Shown piece after piece: positions 18,093-26,760 of a stretch of DNA of 64,000 bases. The notes below the pieces were generated by a model. That model was not told the origin of the DNA. It searched no databases and saw nothing but the letters and a program-made list of their open reading frames with translations. Each line of letters opens with the position of its first letter. Within the stretch, counting starts at the first letter, position 1. Source of the DNA: Peribacillus sp. FSL E2-0218 (GTDB taxonomy: Bacteria; Bacillota; Bacilli; Bacillales; DSM-1321); contig NZ_CP150304.1 of assembly GCF_037992945.1 (NCBI RefSeq), positions 2,917,501 to 2,981,500 on the forward strand, written 5' to 3'. The position numbers and the translations under genes were made by a program.

Positions 18093-18650
18093 CTATTTTA
18101 GTTGGTCCAATGCTATATTCAACGTTAATACATTCACCCGGGGGTCCCCGAATACTCCTAATGACCGTCCTTCAGTATGTTTATCAACAAGATTATATAT
18201 ACTTTTTTCAGATACACCTCGCTCTTTAGCAATGCGTGATACCTGAATTTTCGCCCCTTGGGATGAAATATTTGGATCAAGGCCCGAACCGGAATTGGTC
18301 AGTAAATCAGCAGGTATCTCCTCTTGTTTGACAGTAGGGTTATCTTTTAGAAATGTTGCCAAATCTTTTTTTGTGCGCTTGATCATGTCCTCATTGGATG
18401 GGGCATAATTGGGTGTACCTGATCCTGTCGCATCATATTCTATAGAAGAAACACGACCATGAAAGTAGCCCGGCTCTTTAAAAGATTGACCAATTAGTTC
18501 AGAACCTATGATTTTTCCTGATTCGTTTTTTATTAAACTGCCATCTGCTTTTGCAGGCATTATAACTTGAGCAACACCTGTCATTAGTAACGGATAGGCG
18601 ATTCCACACATAACAAGGAGCACTAAACTTAAGCGAATATTTTTCAACAT
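18093..18650 (-). CDS. kdpC: Potassium-transporting ATPase subunit C
   Basis: 185 residues. One N-terminal membrane segment (LSLVLLVMCGIAYPLLMTGV, about 7-26) is followed by an extracytoplasmic domain with the family motifs FKEPGYFHGRVSS, LLTNSGSGLDPNIS and VNVLTLNIAL. KdpC joins and stabilises the KdpA-KdpB complex. Last gene of the kdp unit, 24 bases after kdpB, with GGGTGAG before the ATG. Confidence 0.95.
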   Translation of the reverse strand: MLKNIRLSLVLLVMCGIAYPLLMTGVAQVIMPAKADGSLIKNESGKIIGSELIGQSFKEPGYFHGRVSSIEYDATGSGTPNYAPSNEDMIKRTKKDLATFLKDNPTVKQEEIPADLLTNSGSGLDPNISSQGAKIQVSRIAKERGVSEKSIYNLVDKHTEGRSLGVFGDPRVNVLTLNIALDQLK

Positions 18651-18674
18651 GAATTCTCACCCTTACTTTTAATT

Positions 18675-20714
18675 TTAAGCTACTTGTAGCATGACCAGCA
18701 GTATATCGATAAGTTTAATTCCTATGAAAGGAACGATCACGCCGCCCAAGCCGTATATGAACAAGTTCTTTTTAAGTAATTTTGAAGCACTCATAGGAAC
18801 ATATTTCACACCCTTCATTGCCAATGGGATGAGAAGGGGGATAATGATAGCATTAAAAATTAAAGCTGATAAAATGGCACTTTGTGGTGTAGCCAGATTC
18901 ATGATGTTTAAAGCCTTCATCTGAGGAATGGCCAACATGAACATAGCTGGAATAATTGCAAAGTATTTGGCCACATCATTAGCAATACTGAAGGTTGTCA
19001 AAGCGCCCCGTGTCATGAGTAACTGTTTCCCGATTGCCACTACTTCGATTATTTTTGTAGGGTCAGAATCCAAATCCACCATATTCGCCGCTTCCTTCGC
19101 TGCGATGGTTCCTGTATTCATCGCCAATCCAACGTCTGCCTGTGCCAATGCAGGAGCATCATTCGTCCCATCTCCCGTCATCGCCACAAGTTTGCCTTGT
19201 GCTTGTTCCTGTTTAATGACCGAAATTTTATCTTCAGGCTTCGCTTCAGCAATAAAATCATCTACTCCCGCTTCTTTTGCAATGGTACTAGCTGTCAATG
19301 GATTATCACCGGTACACATAACGGTTTTTATGCCCATTTTCCGCAATTCATCAAAGCGTTCCCTCATGCCTGGTTTTACTGTATCCTTCAAGTAAATGAC
19401 ACCCAGTACACAGTTCCCTTCTGTAACAACAAGTGGAGTACCGCCAGCAGTTGCGACTTCATTCGTAATGCTTTCTAAATCGCCAGGAACTTTTCCACCT
19501 TGCTGCTGTATATATTGTCTAATTGAATCAGCAGCACCTTTTCTGATTTTTCTACCATCAGAAAAGTCTGTACCACTCATCTTGGTTTCAGCCGTGAACT
19601 CAATTCCAACTGTCCCGGCTTTATCTAATTCTTTATCAGATAAACCGGCTTTTTTAGCAAGTTCGATGACAGATCGGCCTTCAGGCGTTTCATCGTGTAA
19701 TGATGAATGAACAGCCACTTTATTTAACTTAGCTTGGCTTATCCCCTTAACCGGTAAAAAAGCTGAAGCCATGCGGTTCCCATGGGTGATGGTTCCTGTT
19801 TTATCGAGGATGATGGTATTAATGTCACCAGCTGCTTCGACAGCTTTTCCCGACATGGCAATGACGTTAAATTGAGTAACCCTATCCATACCCGCTATCC
19901 CAATGGCAGACAATAGGCCCCCAATAGTCGTTGGGATTAAACAGACCAGTAATGCCACTAAGGTGGTGATGGGTAATGTGACTTTAATATAAGAAGCAAT
20001 TGGTACTAGTGTCGTGCAAACAAGCAAAAAGATAAGGGTCAAACTGACTAGCAGGGTGCTCAATGCAATTTCATTAGGGGTTTTTTGTCTTTTAGCTCCT
20101 TCAACGAGATGGATCATTCGATCAAGAAAGGATTCACCTGGGTCCGAAGTGACGACAATTTTGATAAAGTCACTGATGACTTTCGTTCCTCCAGTCACCG
20201 AACAGAAGTCCCCACCTGATTCCTTGATTACGGGAGCTGATTCCCCAGTGATTGCGGACTCATCTACAGCTGCTACTCCTTCAATGACATCACCGTCGGT
20301 TGGAATTATATCATTGGTTTCCACCAAGACAATATCACCTTTGCGGAGTTCTGTGGCATCCACTATCTTTATATAACCATCTTTTTGGAATAATTTTGCC
20401 TTAGTATCCTGTTTCGTCTTTTTCAAACTATCAGCTTGCGCTTTACCCCGCCCCTCTGCTAATGCTTCGGAAAAGTTAGCAAAGAGTATTGTAACCAGCA
20501 GTATTACGCTTACGGCAATGTTATAACCTCTATCCGATGTTCCTCCAAAAAAGTTTGGGAGTATGGATAGTAAAAGAGTGATAACAAATCCTATTTCAAC
20601 TACAAACATGACAGGATTTCGAGCCATTATTCTTGGATCTAACTTTTTAAAGGCATCTTTTATAGCTTTCCAGACAATTTCCTTATTGAGAGTCCCATTA
20701 CGCTTTGTACTCAT
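18675..20714 (-). CDS. kdpB: Potassium-transporting ATPase subunit B (P-type ATPase)
   Basis: 679 residues. It has the P-type phosphorylation motif ILDKTGTITHGNR, the actuator TGES motif (SAITGESAPVI) and the hinge MTGDGTNDAPALAQADVG, with about seven membrane helices. It energises K+ import through KdpA by ATP hydrolysis via an aspartyl phosphate. The TGES serine, which is phosphorylated for inhibition in E. coli KdpB, is kept here. It lies 23 bases after kdpA; AAGGAG precedes ATG. Confidence 0.96.
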   Translation of the reverse strand: MSTKRNGTLNKEIVWKAIKDAFKKLDPRIMARNPVMFVVEIGFVITLLLSILPNFFGGTSDRGYNIAVSVILLVTILFANFSEALAEGRGKAQADSLKKTKQDTKAKLFQKDGYIKIVDATELRKGDIVLVETNDIIPTDGDVIEGVAAVDESAITGESAPVIKESGGDFCSVTGGTKVISDFIKIVVTSDPGESFLDRMIHLVEGAKRQKTPNEIALSTLLVSLTLIFLLVCTTLVPIASYIKVTLPITTLVALLVCLIPTTIGGLLSAIGIAGMDRVTQFNVIAMSGKAVEAAGDINTIILDKTGTITHGNRMASAFLPVKGISQAKLNKVAVHSSLHDETPEGRSVIELAKKAGLSDKELDKAGTVGIEFTAETKMSGTDFSDGRKIRKGAADSIRQYIQQQGGKVPGDLESITNEVATAGGTPLVVTEGNCVLGVIYLKDTVKPGMRERFDELRKMGIKTVMCTGDNPLTASTIAKEAGVDDFIAEAKPEDKISVIKQEQAQGKLVAMTGDGTNDAPALAQADVGLAMNTGTIAAKEAANMVDLDSDPTKIIEVVAIGKQLLMTRGALTTFSIANDVAKYFAIIPAMFMLAIPQMKALNIMNLATPQSAILSALIFNAIIIPLLIPLAMKGVKYVPMSASKLLKKNLFIYGLGGVIVPFIGIKLIDILLVMLQVA

Positions 20715-20737
20715 TTTAGAATACTCCTTTTCTTCGT

Positions 20738-22411
20738 TTATCTAATTGTAAGCCATTCGGCTACCGGTCCGAGTGCAATGACCGGGAAGAACGTCAATGC
20801 CCCTATAACCGAAACCGTTGCCAAGAGAATGACCAGGAAAGTGCCATTATCCGTCTTGAACGTTCCAATCGTCTCGGGAACTCGTTTCTTAGTAAGTAAA
20901 GATCCTGCGACAGCGATTAGTGCAATCATGGAAAAGTAGCGGCCAAACAGCATGACCATTCCGGTGGATATATTCCAAAATGGAGTGTTATCCCCTAAAC
21001 CTTCAAAACCGGAGCCATTATTGGCGGCTGAGGAGGTAAACTCATAAACAACCTGCGAAATTCCATGAAAACCCTGATTAGAAATAACCGAAGTGCCCAT
21101 TTGTGTAGCTAAAGCAATGGCTGACGGAACTAAGATGAATAATGGATGCAAAAGGATGGCAATGGCTATTAGTTTCATTTCCCTGCCTTCAATTTTCTTC
21201 CCTAAAAACTCCGGCGTACGTCCAACCATCAATCCAGCAATGAAAACTGCCATTATTGCGTACATAAGGATATTGACCGTACCTACTCCATCACCGCCGA
21301 ACACACAGTTCAACATCATTTCTGCCAATGGCACTAATCCGCCAAGCGGAGTAAGCGTATCATGCATATTATTGACCGTACCTGTCGTAGCAGCTGTCGT
21401 TACGGCTGTGAAAAGGGCACTCTGAGCGATTCCAAACCGAACCTCCTTGCCCTCCATACTTCCATTCTCTTGAGATATTCCCATTTTTTCTAATGATGGA
21501 TTTCCATTTTGTTCACTGAAATACGTAACACCTAAAAACACAAGGAACATTAATCCCATTGCCGTAAAAAGAAACCACCCTAGTTTTTTGTTTTTTGCCA
21601 TATACCCAAACGTTAAGGGGAGTGCTACAGGTATCAGGAACATAGATAGAATCTCTAAGATATTGGTGAAACCATTAGGATTCTCATAGGGATGTGCCGA
21701 GTTGACACCAAAGAATCCACCGCCATTTGTCCCTAAATGTTTAATCGACTCCAATGCCGCTACAGGTCCGCGTGCAATATTCTGTGTCGCATCTTCCAAT
21801 GTAGTGGCAACGGCTGTGGGATCAAGGGTTTGCGGCACCCCTTGGGATACTAGGACAAGCCCGATTAAAATAGATAACGGCAGAAGCATCCTGGTGATGG
21901 AACGAATTAAATCCACATAAAAATTCCCCATACTGCGCTGCCCGGTCAGACCTCTGAAAAAGGCCATACAGAGCGAAAGGCCGGTAGCCGGTGTCGTGAA
22001 CATCAAAAATATGATGACGACCATTTGCGATAAATAAGAAAGTCCCGATTCCCCGCTGTAGTGCTGCAAATTAGTATTGGTAAGGAAACTTGCAGCAGTA
22101 TTGAATGCCAATAACGGATCCATATTGGCTATATTACTTGGATTACCTGGTAATACGCCTTGAAAGCGAAGGATCAAGTACGAACTAATAAACATGACCA
22201 TATTACTCAAAAGTAGGGCCTTAGCATATTGCTGCCAGTTCATATCACCCGTATGGATACCAGATAGTTTAAAAATGCCCCGTTCTATTCCCCCAAACAT
22301 TCGATCTTGTTTTGTTGTTTCAAGGGAATAAACATTAACTAAGTATTTCGCCAGCGGTATGGCAATAATAATAACGAGTGCCAATACCAGACCGATTTGA
22401 AAATAATCCAT
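20738..22411 (-). CDS. kdpA: Potassium-transporting ATPase subunit A (channel-like)
   Basis: 557 residues with about ten membrane helices. It contains the selectivity-loop elements of the SKT superfamily: NTAASFLTNTN, LGTNGGGFFGVNSAHPYENP, MLNCVFGGDGVG and SSAANNGSGFEGL. This is the K+-binding and translocating subunit of the high-affinity Kdp pump. The start at 22411 was chosen over 22417 because it puts GGAGG at 8 bases. It lies 25 bases after kdpF. Confidence 0.95.
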   Translation of the reverse strand: MDYFQIGLVLALVIIIAIPLAKYLVNVYSLETTKQDRMFGGIERGIFKLSGIHTGDMNWQQYAKALLLSNMVMFISSYLILRFQGVLPGNPSNIANMDPLLAFNTAASFLTNTNLQHYSGESGLSYLSQMVVIIFLMFTTPATGLSLCMAFFRGLTGQRSMGNFYVDLIRSITRMLLPLSILIGLVLVSQGVPQTLDPTAVATTLEDATQNIARGPVAALESIKHLGTNGGGFFGVNSAHPYENPNGFTNILEILSMFLIPVALPLTFGYMAKNKKLGWFLFTAMGLMFLVFLGVTYFSEQNGNPSLEKMGISQENGSMEGKEVRFGIAQSALFTAVTTAATTGTVNNMHDTLTPLGGLVPLAEMMLNCVFGGDGVGTVNILMYAIMAVFIAGLMVGRTPEFLGKKIEGREMKLIAIAILLHPLFILVPSAIALATQMGTSVISNQGFHGISQVVYEFTSSAANNGSGFEGLGDNTPFWNISTGMVMLFGRYFSMIALIAVAGSLLTKKRVPETIGTFKTDNGTFLVILLATVSVIGALTFFPVIALGPVAEWLTIR

Positions 22412-22436
22412 TTGCATTTCCTCCGTTTTGTAGCGA

Positions 22437-22511
22437 TTAATATTTTTCCGGATAAATTAAAGCATGAACCAAGTACAACGAAAGTGCTCCAACAATAATG
22501 AATAAAAGCAT
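22437..22511 (-). CDS. kdpF: KdpF, small stabilising subunit
   Basis: 24 residues, MLLFIIVGALSLYLVHALIY then PEKY, a single hydrophobic helix with the Y-x-P-E-[KR]-[FY] end shared by KdpF peptides. AAGGAG lies 9 bases before ATG. KdpF stabilises the KdpABC complex in the membrane. Placement immediately before kdpA confirms the assignment. Confidence 0.9.
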   Translation of the reverse strand: MLLFIIVGALSLYLVHALIYPEKY

Positions 22512-22515
22512 GCTA

Positions 22516-22614
22516 CTACTCTCCTTTTTTTTCGATAACTTTGTTACAAAAATGGAGAAATCCAAAAAACAGCAAGAATGAAAAAGTTGTAAGTGACACC
22601 GAAAAAAGATCCAT
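22516..22614 (-). CDS. Small single-span membrane protein upstream of kdpF
   Basis: 32 residues: a hydrophobic stretch LTTFSFLLFFGFLHFC (about residues 8-23), then the charged tail NKVIEKKGE. GGAAGGAGAG precedes three in-frame ATGs; the third (22614) has the best spacing. It ends four bases before the kdpF start, and the kdpF ribosome site lies within its last codons, so the two are translationally linked. Similar tiny F..FC-[DNE]-[KR] proteins occur before kdpF in other bacteria as far as I recall; the function is unknown. Confidence 0.6.
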   Translation of the reverse strand: MDLFSVSLTTFSFLLFFGFLHFCNKVIEKKGE

Positions 22615-22679
22615 CATCATCTCTCCTTCCAAGCGATGAATATATTAAACAATTAAAATGGCTCACCCCCTTAAAGTTA

Positions 22680-23063
22680 TTAGGTTCCGCTTGTTAGCAG
22701 CCAGTCATAGCTGTAACCGTCTGGTTTACTGACGATGACAAAATCGGCTCCCATTTTTTTATATAGACTGGAATTTCGATGATGATGAGTGACAACAAAC
22801 AGCCTAAAATGTTTGAGCCCTGAAAAAATCCTCACAAGATTGATTCCATCAAGTAGACAATTTGGGAACAAATAAATACAGCTATACCGGTTTGATTTAT
22901 CAACCATTAATCCATCACAATCCTCCAGTTCTCTTGTCGGCATCAACCATTCTTCATCATAATCTACAATTTCCAAGTTACTTGTATCCGTGTGGGTGGC
23001 TCCTATACTTCCCTTTACAGATTTGTATAAATCCCCTTTTCCAACAATCAGCACTTTTCTCAT
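22680..23063 (-). CDS. Unrecognised 127-residue protein in the kdp leader
   Basis: Starts MRKVLIVGKGDLYKSVKGSI, a beta strand and glycine loop like a Rossmann or receiver-type fold, and ends KMGADFVIVSKPDGYSYDWL. FRLFVVTHHHRNSS precedes the last strand. Alternating strands and helices suggest a small alpha/beta domain, loosely like a response-regulator receiver, but the phosphorylatable Asp and Lys pattern is not clear. GAGGTGG precedes ATG at 5 bases. It lies 66 bases before the small membrane gene, after the riboswitch, so it is probably the first gene of the kdp transcript. Not a known Kdp subunit. Confidence 0.6.
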   Translation of the reverse strand: MRKVLIVGKGDLYKSVKGSIGATHTDTSNLEIVDYDEEWLMPTRELEDCDGLMVDKSNRYSCIYLFPNCLLDGINLVRIFSGLKHFRLFVVTHHHRNSSLYKKMGADFVIVSKPDGYSYDWLLTSGT

Positions 23064-23153
23064 GCAATCCACCTCATTAGTACTTTTTGTGACCTAGTTT
23101 CAAGCTGCATACTATCTGGGGAAGTGTAGCCTGCCAGTTGAAAACATAAAAAA

Positions 23154-23301
23154 TAGACCAATGCTTACTTTTCCCCCATATATGCAGCCATGCAGGAGCT
23201 ATCCATATCCGCGCGCAAATCAAAAATGATTCACGCACCGGTTATTGGATACGCTGCATTAGCAAACAAATATAATTGGAGAAAAAGTACTCATTGGTCT
23301 A
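23154..23301. repeat. 148-bp long imperfect hairpin between riboswitch and kdp genes
   Basis: The ends TAGACCAATG and CATTGGTCTA are perfect inverted copies. Paired blocks continue inward: TACTTTT/AAAAGTA, TGCAG/CTGCA, TATCCA/TGGATA and a core of ATCC-GCGCGC-AATCA with TGATTCACGCACCGG around an AAAA loop. No target-site duplication or open frame is seen. It could be a MITE-like element or a structured leader RNA of kdp. Confidence 0.5.
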
Positions 23302-23424
23302 CTTAACGCCCAGTCAGCATGTGCTTTCTTTGCGTTCTGTCTTCCATGATCCTTTTTCATATGAAAATAGGCAAATTAAAAAGACCTACTTTATCATTCA
23401 TGTTGCTCATTGCCGTTTTCACAA

Positions 23425-23645
23425 CAAAAAAGCCCCATGATTAAGGCGGTCTCATGACCTCCTTCGCTTTAGCCGACGAAGTTAGCTGACGGGTAGGATG
23501 GCGAAAGAGTCTCTCATCCTTTCTGCATAAGCAGAATTAACCCCAAAAAATTGGTTCCTCCGTTCCTGATCACTCAGGACTAAGCCGTGTTTCAATTGTT
23601 GGTGTTGAATATGTTGTTATTCTAAGCTCGTTACCTGCCACTTGT
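23425..23645 (-). ncRNA. c-di-AMP (ydaO/yuaA-type) riboswitch upstream of kdp
   Basis: Read on the minus strand, the aptamer runs from about 23640 to 23455 and has the hallmark blocks of this class in order: GGTAACGAGCTTAGAAT, GTCCTGAGTGATCAGGAACG, GGAGGAACCAATTTTTTGGG, GGTTAATTCTG, a variable hairpin, then ACCCGTCAGCTAACTTCG and AGCGAAGGAGG. Downstream GGGGCTTTTTTG at 23425-23436 gives a T-run suited to a terminator-type expression platform. In Bacillus this class turns off potassium uptake genes when c-di-AMP is high, and control of kdp this way is known in the Bacillus cereus group. It fits its position before kdp. Confidence 0.92.
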
Positions 23646-23876
23646 AAATTGGCATTTTGGGGCGAATAAGACCAGTTTGCCCACTTATTCTATAATATTC
23701 TCATTTTTCCTAATGTTTCCTTATGATAACACTAATTTTCTCGTTTAAAAAAACTTATTTTCTTTATAAATCTTACTATTTCAAGTTAAGAATCATTTTT
23801 TCGAATGTTATTGACAAGACTCAGGCCGGACATTATGATAAGTTGCATAAATTGGGAGAAAAGCAGGGGAGACAAT

Positions 23877-24251
23877 ATGGTGAATTCCAAAAAGAAACTA
23901 GAGGCAGAAATAAGTGCAGCCTTTATAACATTTCAGCGAGAGCTTATGGGCCGAGGTCCTCAAGAAGCGAAAACATACATTGTACAGGATATGGTCATTA
24001 CCCGTTTTAAGGGAGTGCTGACTGTGGAAGAAAAACACCTTGTTTCCCAAGATACCGGGCGGAGGCTAGTCAAAGAAATGAGGCAGGTGTTAAGGGAAAT
24101 GTACAGTAAGGATTTTGAGGAGATCGTGAATCGGCTGACGAATTGCAACGTTCTTTCCAGCCATAGTGATATCAGCACGAAAACGGAGGAAAGACTGGAA
24201 GTGTTCATTGTAGATAGAGACCTTGAAAAATTCTTAGAATCCAAGGCATAA
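23877..24251 (+). CDS. MpsC-family (DUF2294) protein
   Basis: 124 residues. RELMGRGPQEAKTYIVQDMV, ITRFKGVLTVEEK and EEIVNRLTNCNVLSSHSDIS match the DUF2294 family, renamed MpsC after the sodium-translocating, membrane-potential-generating system MpsABC of staphylococci. No MpsA/MpsB genes adjoin, so the role here is uncertain; stand-alone copies are frequent in Bacillus. GGGGAG lies about 5 bases before ATG at 23877; the longer frame from 23805 lacks a site. Transcribed divergently from the kdp leader and convergent to the tandem-KdpD gene. Confidence 0.72.
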   Translation: MVNSKKKLEAEISAAFITFQRELMGRGPQEAKTYIVQDMVITRFKGVLTVEEKHLVSQDTGRRLVKEMRQVLREMYSKDFEEIVNRLTNCNVLSSHSDISTKTEERLEVFIVDRDLEKFLESKA

Positions 24252-24294
24252 TTTTGACCCTTCCTCTTCCGCAACACCCCAAATTACCAATTCA

Positions 24295-24328
24295 AACAAA
24301 CCCAGAATGATAATCAACTGGGTTTGTT
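24295..24328. terminator. Hairpin between the MpsC-family and tandem-KdpD genes
   Basis: AACAAACCCAG and CTGGGTTTGTT pair perfectly around 12 bases, 44 bases past the MpsC-family stop, between two convergent genes. T-runs are short. Confidence 0.6.
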
Positions 24329-24402
24329 GTTAATACTATGTGTATTCCCACACAGGTTACATCCCTCCCTAATTAAGGAATTCGATTTCCGTAATTGCAT
24401 TA

Positions 24403-26760
24403 TTAAGGTTCTTTAAGTTTTTCAACCATTTCTGGTTTATGATCGGCAACCACCAATACATCCAAATGGCGAACCGCACGAAGCAATTTTTGTACAACCG
24501 ATCCTTTCATGATTTCTTCCAGCCTTTTTCGGGCAGATTGTCCGATTATAACCTGAGTCGCATTTTTTTCATATAATCGTTTAACCACCTCCCCAACTAC
24601 TTTTCGTCGATGATGCGTTTCATACATGTTGAAATCCCCCCCAAGCCGTTCCGTCAATATTTTTAGTTTTTCCAATGTTTTTTCCTCCTCCTCTTTTAGA
24701 GGCGAATGATCCTTAACGTAAGCGACGAACCAGTGTGCTTTTAACCGATAGGCAATACGGAAGCCCCGCCGAATTAAACGTTCACTATCCGGACGCAAAT
24801 TAACACAAACAAAAATAACCTCCTGCTTTCTCCAAGGTCCCCTTAAGGTCCGCTTTCTTTCCCATGACTCAAGCCTTTCGTCCACATCATCAGCTACCTC
24901 ACGTAAAGCTAATTCACGCAGAGCTATCAAATTGCCCGTTTTGAAAAAATTGCTTAGAGCTTGATCAATTTTATCTTTAGCATAAATATTCCCTTCCAGC
25001 ATTCGTTGCTGCAAGCCAATTGGTGACATGTCAATAAGTTCAATCTCTTTTGCGATATGCAGGATATGATCCGGTACTGTTTCACGAACGCGGACTCCAG
25101 TAATTTGTTCGACACTATCGTTTAAGCTTTCCAGATGTTGAATGTTCATAGTGGATATAACGGAAATGCCCGCTTTCAAAATTGTTTCGACATCCTGGTG
25201 ACGTTTTTTATACATACTTCCAGGTACGTTTGTATGAGCCAATTCGTCAACAAGAACAACCTCAGGTTTCCTTTTTAAAATCGCGTCTGTATCCATTTCT
25301 TCCAGCACTACATTTTTATATTGTATTTTCCTTCTCGGAATTAGTTCTAATGTGCCGATTTGTTCAAACGTATCCTCTCTTCCATGCGTTTCAAGAAACC
25401 CAATTACAATATCTATCCCCTTCCTTTTTAGTTCGTTTGCCTCACGGAGCATCGTATAAGTTTTGCCAACACCTGGCGCAGCCCCGATATACACGTTCAA
25501 TTGCCCCTGGCGGATCTTATCAATATGATCTATTACCTCTTCATTTGACAGGCGGCGATATGGATTCCGATTATGTTCATTCCACTTGGCCGGGATCACC
25601 CTTTCACCATTTTTCCCCGTTCGGTCAGCGACGATAAAAACATCAATATTTCGGCTTTTTTGAAGTATCTTATTAATGATCGATCCGTGAATGATTTCCT
25701 CCCAACGGCTTCGTTTCGATTGACCCATTACGATTCTTGTAACATTTTTCTCAGTTGCATAATCTACTATTTCCCCAGCTACATCCTCTCCTGCAAGGGG
25801 ACGTTCTTCAAATTCCCCACCTATTTTATGTACCAGCTTTTTAATAGATCTCCTGAAGGTTCCCTCCTCCTTTGACAATTTCTTAATGGGAGAATAAAGA
25901 CACACCACAAATAACTCCCCGCCCAGGCGTTTTGCCATTTGTTGCCCGCGCCGTATGAGAATGGATCCATTCCAATGGTATTGGACGGAAACAAGGACTC
26001 GCTCAGAAGCACCAGATGGCCCTATCAATCCTTGTTGTTCACGGTAATCATCTAATTCGTCATTAACCTCTCCGGCTAAAAAACGGAGGGAAAGCTCCCG
26101 TAATACGGCCAAATTGTCTCGTCTGAATAATTTCCCCCTTTTTCCTTTCGCTTCTTTTTTTTGTTCGATTAAGTCATCATGAAGGCGATTAAGAATTTGT
26201 TCCGGGGTAACGTCCAGAAGCTTCACCTCGTCTGCCATTGCAAGCGTATTATCTGGAACACACTGGTCCACTTGAACCCTCACTCCCAAAAGCTTTTCAG
26301 CTACCTCCTTCACACCCTCCAATTCATAGATGTTAATCGTTGTGATGACACTTATGTTGTAGCTCATTAACGTTAGCACATCATCTAATCTAGTCTTATT
26401 TGAGGCATCTGGACGGTTGCGATGGGCCAAGGCGTCCACAAGAACAACTTCAGCATTCCGTTCAATGATGGAATCAATATCCAAATCTTGTTTAAGGATC
26501 CCCCCCTCCATCCACTCAATGGGTGCAATTCTTTCTAACGCCCCTATTTGTTCAATGGTTCTGGGGCGATCGGATGCACTTACTGTCCCTACTACTACAT
26601 CAATCGCCTTTCTCTTTAATGCATTTCCTTCCAATAGCATATGATAAGTCTTCCCAGATCCGGACACTGCCCCCAGAATGATTTTCAAGCGGCCACGGTG
26701 AACTTTATGAATGGATTGTAAAAATTCTTCTGGTGATTTTCTGCGAAACTTCTCTCCCAT
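24403..26760 (-). CDS. Tandem KdpD N-terminal sensor modules without a kinase
   Basis: 785 residues made of two KdpD input modules in a row. Module 1 (about 1-385) has a P-loop GAVSGSGKT (30-38), VDALAHRNRP where KdpD has VDELAHTN, and a USP domain ending MGQSKRSRWEEI. Module 2 (about 400-780) has the canonical GAAPGVGKTYTMLREAN (426-442), VDELAHTNVPG and a USP domain with GQSARKRLEE. There is no transmembrane segment, GAF, HisKA or HATPase domain, and no kdpE nearby. KdpD USP domains bind c-di-AMP in Staphylococcus, so a soluble ATP/c-di-AMP sensor is likely. The start at 26760 follows AAGGAG at 8 bases. Truncated single-module KdpD proteins are known in cyanobacteria and some bacilli. Confidence 0.85.
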   Translation of the reverse strand: MGEKFRRKSPEEFLQSIHKVHRGRLKIILGAVSGSGKTYHMLLEGNALKRKAIDVVVGTVSASDRPRTIEQIGALERIAPIEWMEGGILKQDLDIDSIIERNAEVVLVDALAHRNRPDASNKTRLDDVLTLMSYNISVITTINIYELEGVKEVAEKLLGVRVQVDQCVPDNTLAMADEVKLLDVTPEQILNRLHDDLIEQKKEAKGKRGKLFRRDNLAVLRELSLRFLAGEVNDELDDYREQQGLIGPSGASERVLVSVQYHWNGSILIRRGQQMAKRLGGELFVVCLYSPIKKLSKEEGTFRRSIKKLVHKIGGEFEERPLAGEDVAGEIVDYATEKNVTRIVMGQSKRSRWEEIIHGSIINKILQKSRNIDVFIVADRTGKNGERVIPAKWNEHNRNPYRRLSNEEVIDHIDKIRQGQLNVYIGAAPGVGKTYTMLREANELKRKGIDIVIGFLETHGREDTFEQIGTLELIPRRKIQYKNVVLEEMDTDAILKRKPEVVLVDELAHTNVPGSMYKKRHQDVETILKAGISVISTMNIQHLESLNDSVEQITGVRVRETVPDHILHIAKEIELIDMSPIGLQQRMLEGNIYAKDKIDQALSNFFKTGNLIALRELALREVADDVDERLESWERKRTLRGPWRKQEVIFVCVNLRPDSERLIRRGFRIAYRLKAHWFVAYVKDHSPLKEEEEKTLEKLKILTERLGGDFNMYETHHRRKVVGEVVKRLYEKNATQVIIGQSARKRLEEIMKGSVVQKLLRAVRHLDVLVVADHKPEMVEKLKEP

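Noticed and set aside
23154..23301. Insertion sequence in the kdp leader
   Set aside because: No transposase frame and no clear target-site duplication; kept as an unexplained hairpin element.
24403..26760. Full KdpD sensor kinase
   Set aside because: The kinase, GAF and membrane parts are absent; it has two input modules instead.
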